Assembly: GCA_021443235.1 (NCBI GenBank)
Contig: JABUUJ010000024.1
Location: forward strand, 23,238-34,785
DNA from: Muribaculaceae bacterium
GTDB taxonomy: Bacteria > Bacteroidota > Bacteroidia > Bacteroidales > Muribaculaceae
Reading direction: 5' to 3'
DNA: 11,548 nt
The position numbers were made by a program, and so were the translations under genes. The notes under the pieces are model-generated. The model searched no databases. It was not told where the DNA came from and saw only the letters and a list, made by a program, of their open reading frames with translations. This document shows, piece by piece, positions 1-6,173 of this stretch. The stretch's first letter is position 1; every line of letters starts with the position of its first letter.

Positions 1-627
1 AGCATCGTCTTTGCCAACTACCGCGACGCTGTGGAGCGCATTCACGCCTTCCTTGTGTCGCACCACATCGCTGCAGGGCTATATCACGGCGCACTCGATC
101 AGCTGAGTCGCGAAATGGCACTCAATATGTTTCACAACGGCACTTACCCAGTGCTCGTGACCACCGATTTGGGGTCGCGCGGCCTTGACATAACCAATGT
201 AAAAAATATAATTCACTATCATATGCCCGTCTCGGCTGAGAGCTATACCCACCGCAACGGACGCACTGCACGACAGCACGCCAGCGGTGATGCCTTCGTG
301 ATTGTTGGGCCCAATGAGTCGCTGCCCGACCATGTGCTGCCCGACGACGAGTGGCATGTGCCAGCCAAGCTCGACCGCAACTGCATTGAGTCGCATGTAG
401 CTACTATCTATTTCATGGCAGGGAAAAAGGAGAAGATCTCTAAGGGTGACATCATGGGCTTTATTGCCAACAATAGCGACATCCCGGCGCAAGAGATAGG
501 GCAGATTGACGTGCGCGACCACTACGCCATCGCCGCCGTGCCTCGCGCTAATGTCACCGTCACCCTCACACGCCTCCAGACCGCAAAACTAAAAGGGAAA
601 CGCACCCGCATCTCCCTCGTAAAATAA
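1..627 (+). CDS. dbpA: DbpA-type DEAD-box ATP-dependent RNA helicase, C-terminal part (5' end outside window)
   Basis: Frame 1 is open from the first base, so the gene enters from the left and only its last 208 codons are present; the ATP-binding RecA domain is missing. What remains is the second RecA-like helicase domain, with motif V (TTDLGSRGLDI, about fragment residues 54-64) and motif VI (HRNGRTAR, about 84-91). After it comes a domain of about 70 residues (KGDIMGFI, then EIGQID, then a basic end KLKGKRTRISLVK) that matches the DbpA RNA-binding domain. In E. coli that domain targets 23S rRNA hairpin 92 during large-subunit assembly, so a cytoplasmic ribosome-biogenesis role is inferred. 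The gene converges on the YciO-family gene. The family call is firm; equivalence with E. coli DbpA is likely, not proven. Confidence 0.9.
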   Translation, partial: SIVFANYRDAVERIHAFLVSHHIAAGLYHGALDQLSREMALNMFHNGTYPVLVTTDLGSRGLDITNVKNIIHYHMPVSAESYTHRNGRTARQHASGDAFVIVGPNESLPDHVLPDDEWHVPAKLDRNCIESHVATIYFMAGKKEKISKGDIMGFIANNSDIPAQEIGQIDVRDHYAIAAVPRANVTVTLTRLQTAKLKGKRTRISLVK

Positions 628-643
628 AGTTCAATCCCCCAAA

Positions 644-697
644 TCCTCGAAACCTCGAAAAACTTGAAAAACTTGATGAACTTGAAAAACTTGATGA
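644..697. repeat. 9-bp tandem repeat (ACTTGAAAA / ACTTGATGA) between convergent genes
   Basis: Positions 662-697 contain four 9-bp units alternating ACTTGAAAA and ACTTGATGA, equal to two exact copies of an 18-bp unit. Degenerate units (CCTCGAAAA type) extend left to about 644, and a partial unit at 698-700 runs into the stop codon of the minus-strand gene. The array fills most of the 71-bp gap between two convergent stop codons. Slippage of a simple repeat is the easiest explanation. No T-rich hairpin terminator is visible here. Confidence 0.85.
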
Positions 698-698
698 A

Positions 699-1298
699 CT
701 AAAGCACCCCTTTTCCCTGGCGGGTGATCTCGGGTTCCGAGCCTGTGCAGTCGACGATCGTTGACGGCTCCACGTCGCCTCGACCAGCGTCAATCACTAT
801 ATCAACACTATTCTTGTAGGTCTCGGCAATCAGCTCTGGTTCACAGCGGTAGTCCACATCGGGCCCTTGCACCGATGTCGTGAGCAACGGCTTGCCCAGC
901 TCTTTCTCAATTGCAAGCACAATGTCGTTGTCGGGAATGCGGATTCCCACTGTGCGACGTCCCTTAAACGCCTTGGGCAGGCGCGACAGCGCTGGCAGGA
1001 TGAAAGTGAACGGACCCGGCAGACACGGCTTCATCAGCCTGAAATGTGAGTTGTCAAACTTGGCATACTGCGAAATCTCAGAAATCTCGCTGCATATAAT
1101 TGACAGGTTGGTCTTGGCCGACTTGATTTCCTTGATTGCGCATATACGCTCAATCGCCTGATTGTTGAGCGCGTCACAACCCAGGGCATATACAGTATCG
1201 GTGGGGTACACAATGATACCGCCATCTCTCAGGCATTCAACCACTTCCTCAAGCTGACGCTCGTTGATGCCTTTGCCTTTTATCTGAAGAATTTTCAT
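699..1298 (-). CDS. yciO: YrdC/Sua5-fold protein of the YciO subfamily (threonylcarbamoyl-AMP synthase-like)
   Basis: This 199-aa protein has the YrdC/Sua5 fold, whose founders (TsaC/Sua5) make threonylcarbamoyl-AMP from threonine, bicarbonate and ATP for t6A modification of tRNA. Visible signatures are YPTDTVYALGCD (residues 31-42), a PGPFTFIL block (94-101), TVGIRIP, and LLTTS. In the stretch SIICSEISEISQYA and the FRLMK that follows, it resembles YciO proteins more than TsaC, whose usual KxRP motif is replaced by KSAKTN. The biochemical role of the YciO subfamily is less certain, so synthase activity is inferred. The length is normal for YciO. Its ATG overlaps the stop of the upstream B3/4-domain gene by 4 bp (ATGA), which suggests translational coupling. 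Confidence 0.88.
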   Translation of the reverse strand: MKILQIKGKGINERQLEEVVECLRDGGIIVYPTDTVYALGCDALNNQAIERICAIKEIKSAKTNLSIICSEISEISQYAKFDNSHFRLMKPCLPGPFTFILPALSRLPKAFKGRRTVGIRIPDNDIVLAIEKELGKPLLTTSVQGPDVDYRCEPELIAETYKNSVDIVIDAGRGDVEPSTIVDCTGSEPEITRQGKGVL

Positions 1299-1957
1299 AC
1301 TATCTTGGTCTCTATATTAGTTGCTTGTGCATATTTCTCAAGTAGTTGTGCCATCCACTCAACTGCCTCCTTGATGTCCATCTCGGGAGCAAACGCATTG
1401 ATGTTGATTTGCACTTTTACGGTGTCTATCGTGAACTTGGTGCGCTCCTCATCGCTTGTGGGGGTCGCAATGCCGCCCACCTCATCGCGATACACGGGCA
1501 TTCCCTCAATGTTGAGTAACCCGCGCCCTATGCCATGATACTCCTCGCCTCTCATACCCACGCCCAGAGTGAGCGTATCGCCCACTATCTTGTCGGCGTC
1601 AAGGCCGCTAATGGCATAACCGCTCTTAATCGAAACAAGATTTACTACGTCGATGAGCGTCGTCAGGCGGTAGATGCCCAGTCCACGCACGAGGCGACGG
1701 CACAGTTGCTCACTCGCCACGCGATAACGACCCGGATCCTTGCCCAGCGCTTTGTAGAGGCGTCTCGTGCCAGCGATGGCCGGTCGGGCATTGATTGCAA
1801 GCAGCTCATAGGTGTTAACCACCTCTTCCGCAGTCCGTTCAATTTCGGTCCACAGCTCATCGCAAGTTTCGCTGTTGACTACAGTGGCACGCACCATTCC
1901 TATCTTTATCTCAGGGCAGACGGCCCTAATGCGCTCGTCAATCTTTACGTTAAGCAT
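1295..1957 (-). CDS. B3/4 domain protein (PheT B3/B4-like, tRNA-synthetase related)
   Basis: This 220-aa protein carries a stand-alone B3/4 domain, the fold found in the beta subunit of phenylalanyl-tRNA synthetase. Recognisable parts are RYRVASE (residues 77-83), the segment LTTLIDVVNLVSIKSG (about 98-113), YHGIGRG (140-146) and the ERTKFTIDTV region (171-180). Free-standing B3/4 proteins are known in many bacteria; a role in binding or checking tRNA or aminoacyl groups is usually assumed but not established. The gene is first in a two-gene operon, overlapping the YciO-family gene by ATGA. Pairing of two tRNA-linked folds supports a joint role in translation quality. A TACTTTTG promoter box lies about 25 bp upstream of the ATG. 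Confidence 0.85.
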   Translation of the reverse strand: MLNVKIDERIRAVCPEIKIGMVRATVVNSETCDELWTEIERTAEEVVNTYELLAINARPAIAGTRRLYKALGKDPGRYRVASEQLCRRLVRGLGIYRLTTLIDVVNLVSIKSGYAISGLDADKIVGDTLTLGVGMRGEEYHGIGRGLLNIEGMPVYRDEVGGIATPTSDEERTKFTIDTVKVQININAFAPEMDIKEAVEWMAQLLEKYAQATNIETKIV

Positions 1958-1980
1958 ACTCTCTGGACGTTATGTGAACG

Positions 1981-2011
1981 CAAAAGTACATAAAAAAACC
2001 GACTTAACCCA
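1981..2011 (-). promoter_or_regulatory. Likely promoter of the B3/4-yciO operon
   Basis: On the minus strand, TACTTTTG (1988-1981) is an exact match to the Bacteroidota -7 element TAnnTTTG. At the expected 20-bp distance (2011-2009) there is only TGG, an imperfect -33 TTG. Transcription would start near 1975 and give a leader of about 20 nt before the ATG at 1957. Confidence 0.5.
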
Positions 2012-2097
2012 TATTCTCCATGATAAAAATTGTGGCAACTAAAAATAATAAGGCTCATGCTCCCTATGGCGCCCTATATTACTCGCTTGCGACATAT

Positions 2098-2442
2098 TCA
2101 TTTGTTTTTTTGCGCTACCTGTCTCACGATGGTGACGTTGTCGGTCATATTTTCGTACAGAGCCTTAATGGCAGTAACCCTTTCGGGTATTGCTCTCAGC
2201 TCTTCCAAGTATTTCTCGGCATCGATCCAGGTAATGCGAAACTCTGCCCAAATTTTTTCCTTAATGTGCACTGCCACTACAGTGTTTTTCTTGTTGTGGC
2301 TGACTGTGTATTCAAGGTCAAAGTTTTCAAGGAACTCTTGCACATAGGCATCGGTTACCATTCGCATTAAGTCGCGCTCTTTTGCGCGTTTTTTCTTGCG
2401 CAATGCGCGGTCGGGGTTGACAATATTGTATTGACTGTTCAT
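2098..2442 (-). CDS. Small protein SP-1, distant member of the four-copy family of this cluster
   Basis: This 114-aa protein of unknown function is the last gene of the MoxR-VWA cluster. The frame is open further upstream, but I start at 2442 because this ATG shares a base with the VWA stop codon (TAATG), a typical coupled junction. It begins with a very basic segment (RKKKRAKERD), then a predicted helix, then LENFDLEYTVSHNKKNTVVAVHIKEK (two strands and a turn, described in pieces: LEYTV and VVAVHIK), a second strand AEFRITW, and a helical C-terminus with VTIV at the end. This order matches the other three small proteins (4702-5064, 5438-5728, 5730-6089), though it is the most divergent copy. 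No signal peptide, membrane segment or catalytic motif is visible. Coupling to the VWA gene suggests that its product is needed in proportion to VWA. Confidence 0.78.
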   Translation of the reverse strand: MNSQYNIVNPDRALRKKKRAKERDLMRMVTDAYVQEFLENFDLEYTVSHNKKNTVVAVHIKEKIWAEFRITWIDAEKYLEELRAIPERVTAIKALYENMTDNVTIVRQVAQKNK

Positions 2443-3608
2443 TAATTTTTGTTTTTGATTGATTCTATGAAGCATGCGCGACCTGTGTGCTCCATCCATT
2501 CATGGTGCGCAGTGTATTCCCTTTCGCTTTGACATGCCCACAATATTTTGGTCTGTGTGCGGAAGTCAAGCCTGGGTTCAGGGGCATAGCCGTCGGTGAA
2601 TATTATCAAACCGTCGTATTTCTTGTGCTCCTTAATATAATTGAACACAGGTTGGAAATTGGTGCCGCCACGACCAACAATCTTTATACTCGTTGAGCTA
2701 TTGAACCTCTTGTCTAATCGTATTGGGTCACCCTGTATTTCAGCATCAAACTGGATGACATCGAGAGTCGAAACTCCAAACTTGAAGAAACGTTCGATGA
2801 CGCCGAAGAAATGCTCCAGTGTGCTTGAGTTGATAGAGCCGCTCACGTCAACAGCAATCAGAATGTTGGACTCCATATCATATTTGCTGCCCATTGCATC
2901 TAAACCGTAGCGACGGTTGGGACGCATTCGCGTCAAACTGCGATAAGAGGAAATGATGCTCGTGCGGAATCCTGCAAGCGCACTGCGATAGTCCATCTTG
3001 TAGTCGAGGCTTGCCTTTATCTGCTCTACGGTCTTGCCCGCCAAGCTGCCCCAATCGCGTATGTCGCGAATTGTCTCGTTGAGTTCACTGACCATGAAGT
3101 CGTCCTCTTCCCACATCTCGGCCATCTCGCTAAGCGCTTCAAGCTCTTGCGATGAGCTGCCAAGTTCTTCAATCTCTTCGGCCGATAGATTGGCAACATT
3201 GATTATCGTGATGCGACCGTCGACCTCGTGAGCATACCACTCAAAGTGCTGTCGCTCTTTTAAATGAAACATCCAGGGGCTTATGAGTTTGCGCCATTGA
3301 AATGACACATGGCTGCTGAGCACCATGTCGCTTGCTATGGCAGTTGAGATTTTCTTCACGTTCTCGGGCTGTCGCTCGTAAGGGTGCTTGAGCAATATGC
3401 GCATTATCTCGGAGCGTAAATACTCTTCCCGAGCCGTTTTTGACTCGGGGATGAGATCGGGGTTATACTCAATCACGCCATGGCCTGTGCGAATGGGGCA
3501 ACGCATCCTCGTGTTCTTCTCCAAGTGATGCGTGCAGTAAATCGCAAACAATGCTGGTTCGGAAATGAACCAGCGTTGTGTTATGTCTTCAAAAAATGAA
3601 TCGGTCAT
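2442..3608 (-). CDS. VWA-domain protein with DUF2201-like (degenerate metallopeptidase-like) N-terminus
   Basis: This 388-aa protein has two regions. The C-terminal half is a von Willebrand A domain with a complete MIDAS metal site: DVSGS (residues 254-258), the Thr of GGTNF (T316) and the Asp of FTDG (D339). The N-terminal half resembles DUF2201/COG3864 proteins ('predicted metal-dependent peptidase' with a VWA-like end), including ASDMV (92-96), akin to the family's AxDxxVN. Family members usually have an HExxH-type metal motif; here the matching stretch is SEIMRILLKH (66-75), so the first two His are replaced by Ser and Arg and peptidase activity looks lost. An acidic Glu-rich linker spans about 143-176. 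The gene starts 4 bp after the MoxR gene ends, so the two products probably form one complex. It is cytoplasmic as far as can be seen, with no signal peptide. Confidence 0.88.
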   Translation of the reverse strand: MTDSFFEDITQRWFISEPALFAIYCTHHLEKNTRMRCPIRTGHGVIEYNPDLIPESKTAREEYLRSEIMRILLKHPYERQPENVKKISTAIASDMVLSSHVSFQWRKLISPWMFHLKERQHFEWYAHEVDGRITIINVANLSAEEIEELGSSSQELEALSEMAEMWEEDDFMVSELNETIRDIRDWGSLAGKTVEQIKASLDYKMDYRSALAGFRTSIISSYRSLTRMRPNRRYGLDAMGSKYDMESNILIAVDVSGSINSSTLEHFFGVIERFFKFGVSTLDVIQFDAEIQGDPIRLDKRFNSSTSIKIVGRGGTNFQPVFNYIKEHKKYDGLIIFTDGYAPEPRLDFRTQTKILWACQSEREYTAHHEWMEHTGRACFIESIKNKN

Positions 3609-3612
3609 TTTC

Positions 3613-4680
3613 TTAAATTTTGTGGATAAACTCGGTGAACGTCTTGTAAACCTGTGGCAGTTTTGTTACAAGGAAGACAATGGCCTGCGGGTAGCTTCCA
3701 CTCTCGACACACGAGACGAGGTGTGCAAGTCCTTCCTTGTTGTGCTCCTTGAGGAACTCAATGTATTCCACAAGGTTATACTTCACCGCGGCTTCGTCAT
3801 TGCCCAGTTTCTTGTGAGTCTCAATATAGCGCATAATCTCATCGTTGACAATAGCTATCTTGTCGATGGGGAGCTCCTCAATGCGCTTCTTCTGCTTGTC
3901 GTAGTGCAGCAGCACATCGGTGGCCGAAGGCACATTGCTGTTCTTGAACTCCTTGAAGAACTGTGCGGCTATACCCACACCAATGATGCCGGCAACAAGC
4001 TTCTGATAGAAGATGTTGAGGTCGGTGACATTCTTTATCACGTCGCTCACACGCTGCCACGCACGGCGGTCGGGGGTCTTCTCCAGACCTCGGTCAAGTT
4101 GGTTTACGCCGTCGCTGTCGAGCATATTGGCATGATCGTTGATGAAGTTGATGATGCGCTTGTCAATGCCGTTCTTCTCGGCCCACAGAAGCCATTCCTG
4201 TGGGGTGGGGCGGAAGTTGTAGATGTTGAAGCGCGACACAAGGGCAGGGTCAAGGTCGGTGAGCTGATATTCTTCGCCGTCGTTTACTGCCGAGATGATG
4301 CGGCTGCCCGAAGGCAATGCCTTGCCTGCCAACTTGCGGTTGAGCACCAGGTCCATGATGGTTTGCAACACCTCGGGGCGGGCACGGTTGAGCTCGTCAA
4401 GGAAAAGCACGATGGGCTTGCCGTCGGTGGGGAACCAGTAGGGGGGCAGGAACTCGGTCTTGCCGCTCTTCTCGTCTTTGTGAGGTAGTCCGATAAGGTC
4501 GCCTGGGTCGCTCATCTGCCCAAGGAAAAGTGTATGCACCTTCATTCCTTTTTCACCATAGTAGGAAGTCAGGATTTCGCTTTTGCCTATGCCGTGCCTG
4601 CCCACCAGCATGATGTTGTGGCGTGCGGGTGTGCTGTCAAGTAACTTGATAAGTTCGGTTGTTGTAATATTTATTGCCAT
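3613..4680 (-). CDS. MoxR-family AAA+ ATPase
   Basis: This 355-aa protein is a AAA+ ATPase of MoxR type. It has Walker A GRHGIGKS (residues 27-34), a MoxR-like loop with SDPGDLIGLP (57-66), Walker B IVLFLDELNRA (90-100), sensor 1 AVND (131-134), a probable arginine finger at R150 in LVSRF, and a sensor-2 type RRAWQRVSD (205-213). All key residues are present, so it should hydrolyse ATP. MoxR ATPases typically form hexamers and work with VWA-domain partners to remodel or activate target proteins; the VWA gene directly downstream fits. The C-terminal 140 residues are helical and not recognised; they may bind the partner or target. The gene lies 21 bp after a small cluster-specific gene. The ATG at 4680 is preceded by an AT-rich leader typical of the phylum. 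Confidence 0.92.
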   Translation of the reverse strand: MAINITTTELIKLLDSTPARHNIMLVGRHGIGKSEILTSYYGEKGMKVHTLFLGQMSDPGDLIGLPHKDEKSGKTEFLPPYWFPTDGKPIVLFLDELNRARPEVLQTIMDLVLNRKLAGKALPSGSRIISAVNDGEEYQLTDLDPALVSRFNIYNFRPTPQEWLLWAEKNGIDKRIINFINDHANMLDSDGVNQLDRGLEKTPDRRAWQRVSDVIKNVTDLNIFYQKLVAGIIGVGIAAQFFKEFKNSNVPSATDVLLHYDKQKKRIEELPIDKIAIVNDEIMRYIETHKKLGNDEAAVKYNLVEYIEFLKEHNKEGLAHLVSCVESGSYPQAIVFLVTKLPQVYKTFTEFIHKI

Positions 4681-4701
4681 ATATTATTTTGTTTTTAATT
4701 A

Positions 4702-5064
4702 TTAATCATCTGAGTCTTGTTCGAAGCTTTCTGGCATCAGCCAGTCATATCTGTAAGCAGATGCAGTCACTTGCATTCTCAATGTGCCAACCTTCTCAAA
4801 TGTGTCAATGATGATTAGAAGGGCGGGGAGCAACTTCTCAATCGTCTTAATGTAGTTTCTGCGATTGAAATTGACTTTTATCACCCGTCCGTGCGTCATC
4901 TTGACCAGTAGCAACAGGCCGTGCTCGGTCGTTTCAAGGCAATAGGTGATGCCTTCCTTTGGAAGAATATCCTTTACGGCCTCCTTCACAGTTGAGCGAA
5001 GTAATTCTATTTCCCTCTTCTTGCGTTGATACTCAAATTTATAGTCGGTATATGATTGCTTCAT
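4702..5064 (-). CDS. Small protein SP-2 of the four-copy family
   Basis: This 120-aa protein is of unknown function. It has a basic coiled N-terminus (YQRKKREIELLRSTVKEAV), the motif LPKEGITYCLE, a hydrophobic strand GLLLLVKM, then GRVIKVNFNRRNY, a hydrophobic helix with LLPALLIIIDTF, a final strand LRMQV and an acidic tail ending in DSDD. The 5730-6089 product shares the same order (KEGI-Y-L, then G plus strand, R-I-VNR-N, P, D near the helix end, and a final strand), so they are probably paralogues. LLPALLIIIDTF is short and ends in charge, so I read it as a buried amphipathic helix and not a membrane segment. The start is 2 bp after the stop of the DUF2795-like gene, and MoxR follows 21 bp later: an operon. 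Confidence 0.82.
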   Translation of the reverse strand: MKQSYTDYKFEYQRKKREIELLRSTVKEAVKDILPKEGITYCLETTEHGLLLLVKMTHGRVIKVNFNRRNYIKTIEKLLPALLIIIDTFEKVGTLRMQVTASAYRYDWLMPESFEQDSDD

Positions 5065-5066
5065 GG

Positions 5067-5291
5067 CTATTCTTCGTTTTCGTTTGACATTTCATCATTT
5101 GGCCATTCGTCGAACTCGGGCCATATCTCACTCATGTCTTCATAGGCATAGTCCTCGTCTTCAAGTTCATTGAGGTTCTCAATAACTTGGGGCGACAAGC
5201 AGTTTCGCTCTGCATAGTCGATTAACTCTCCCTTAGTCGCGGGCCATGGAGCATCATTGAGCTGCATGGCTAATTGCAAATACCAATACAT
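5067..5291 (-). CDS. Small acidic DUF2795-like protein
   Basis: This 74-aa protein contains PWPATKGELIDYA (residues 15-27), followed by LSPQVIENLNELEDEDYAYEDM in two parts (LSPQVIENLNEL and DEDYAYEDM). This fits the DUF2795 pattern 'yPatKdELi.yA...evi..L..l.d..Y'. DUF2795 proteins are short helical proteins of unknown function. The last 30 residues are extremely acidic (Asp/Glu with Trp and Pro), which could mimic nucleic acid or bind a basic partner such as the Lys/Arg-rich small proteins next to it; that is inference. The gene begins the downstream half of the cluster after a 146-bp gap and is followed after 2 bp by SP-2. Confidence 0.75.
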   Translation of the reverse strand: MYWYLQLAMQLNDAPWPATKGELIDYAERNCLSPQVIENLNELEDEDYAYEDMSEIWPEFDEWPNDEMSNENEE

Positions 5292-5339
5292 CGCTTTGTG
5301 TGTTTTAGAATATTAATCTTATTTATTATCACAATTTTA

Positions 5340-5383
5340 GTGAGCTCTTGTTCCCGACATGCCTTGCCAGCCCAAAAGCTCAC
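5340..5383. repeat. Inverted repeat in the 146-bp gap between the two halves of the cluster
   Basis: GTGAGCT (5340-5346) pairs exactly with AGCTCAC (5377-5383), and after one mismatch two more pairs can form (TT with AA). The loop is 26 nt or more. Neither strand has a T-run after the stem, so this is not a standard intrinsic terminator. It lies in the presumed leader of the DUF2795-like gene and could be an operator or an mRNA structure. A weak -7-like box (GATATTTG, minus strand 5415-5408) lies upstream of it without a convincing -33. Confidence 0.4.
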
Positions 5384-5437
5384 ACTATAATTATACACCA
5401 AATTTTACAAATATCCACCTTTGCAAGCCTCTTTGTC

Positions 5438-5728
5438 TTATTTTTCCCGAGCCTTGCTCACATGAATGTTCATGGGCTGGATGCCGTCTAAAGTGTTGGC
5501 CAGTGTTGTAAGGGTTGGCATTATCTGTTTCCGGGTTGCCCAGCAGTTGTTCACGTTAAGCAGGAACTCAACGAGTCGGTGGTTCTCAAGTTTTACCTTG
5601 ATTTTAACGCCGTTTGCCACATTCTGCAAGCAATAGACGAAACCAGCTTTAGAGATTTCGCTTTTTGCTATCCTTTCCGCAGAGTTACGCACCATTTCGA
5701 TTTTAGTCGCAATCTTATTCTCTTCCAT
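5438..5728 (-). CDS. Small protein SP-3 of the four-copy family
   Basis: This 96-aa protein of unknown function is the shortest copy. It has a charged N-terminal helix, then KAGFVYCLQ (compare KEGITYCLE in SP-2), NGVKIKVKL, a strand VEFLLNVNN, a helix with QIMPTLTTLANTLDGI, and the end strand MNIHV. Its MPTL and LD positions align with LPAL and ID of SP-2. It lacks the RKK basic cluster and the acidic or aromatic C-terminal tail of the others. Its ATG is 1 bp after the stop of SP-4, so the two are translated together. It is the last gene before the 146-bp gap. Codon use and spacing support a real gene. Confidence 0.8.
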   Translation of the reverse strand: MEENKIATKIEMVRNSAERIAKSEISKAGFVYCLQNVANGVKIKVKLENHRLVEFLLNVNNCWATRKQIMPTLTTLANTLDGIQPMNIHVSKAREK

Positions 5729-5729
5729 A

Positions 5730-6089
5730 TTATATATAAGGGTATTCTTCGCCTAAAAATCGGTTTTCCCATTTCTCGTTGTTGCAACAGTCACGCACAA
5801 CGACATTGGGCATTTCAATTGAGTCGAAGACCGTCAAGAGCGTCTTTAGCACCGATACTATGTGAGGGATAACTTGCATAAAATTCTTCCTATTCACTTT
5901 GATCTCAATCTTGCGATGATACTGGGCATTTACTGAGATGATAATGCCATTGTGATACTCTTTTAAGCTATAGTCAATGCCCTCCTTGTTTAGGATTGAC
6001 GCCATATAGCTCCTGACGGTCGTTCGAGCCAATTCTACTTCAACCGACTTTTTCTTCTTTTGAAAAATCTTTTCGCTTGTGTTTTCCAT
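5730..6089 (-). CDS. Small protein SP-4 of the four-copy family
   Basis: This 119-aa protein is of unknown function. The open frame extends to 6158, but the ATG at 6089 is preferred: it is preceded by AACAAATAAAA, a usual AT-rich leader, and the protein then begins like its relatives with a basic segment (FQKKKKSVEVELARTTV). Next come LNKEGIDYSLKEY, NGIIISVN, RKIEIKVNRKN, a hydrophobic helix ending in LLTVFDSI, and a strand NVVVRD. The KEGI-Y-L and VNRKN/FNRRN motifs make SP-2 its nearest relative in the window. The tail (ENRFLGEEYPYI) is unique. The gene follows the DprA-like gene after 84 bp. Confidence 0.8.
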   Translation of the reverse strand: MENTSEKIFQKKKKSVEVELARTTVRSYMASILNKEGIDYSLKEYHNGIIISVNAQYHRKIEIKVNRKNFMQVIPHIVSVLKTLLTVFDSIEMPNVVVRDCCNNEKWENRFLGEEYPYI

Positions 6090-6173
6090 TTTTATTTGTT
6101 TAATGAAAAGCAACATTGCCTTCCGATTTATTATACAAGACTGAAGGTTGATTTCCAAATGAGAAGAAGTGTT

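Noticed and set aside
79..522. Minus-strand frame of 147 codons opposite the DbpA-type helicase
   Set aside because: The plus strand carries helicase motifs V and VI and the DbpA RNA-binding domain, so this is an antisense shadow.
3565..4488. Long plus-strand frame of 307 codons opposite the MoxR ATPase gene
   Set aside because: It is antisense to a gene with full AAA+ motifs, has no recognisable domain, and reflects the codon bias of the real strand.
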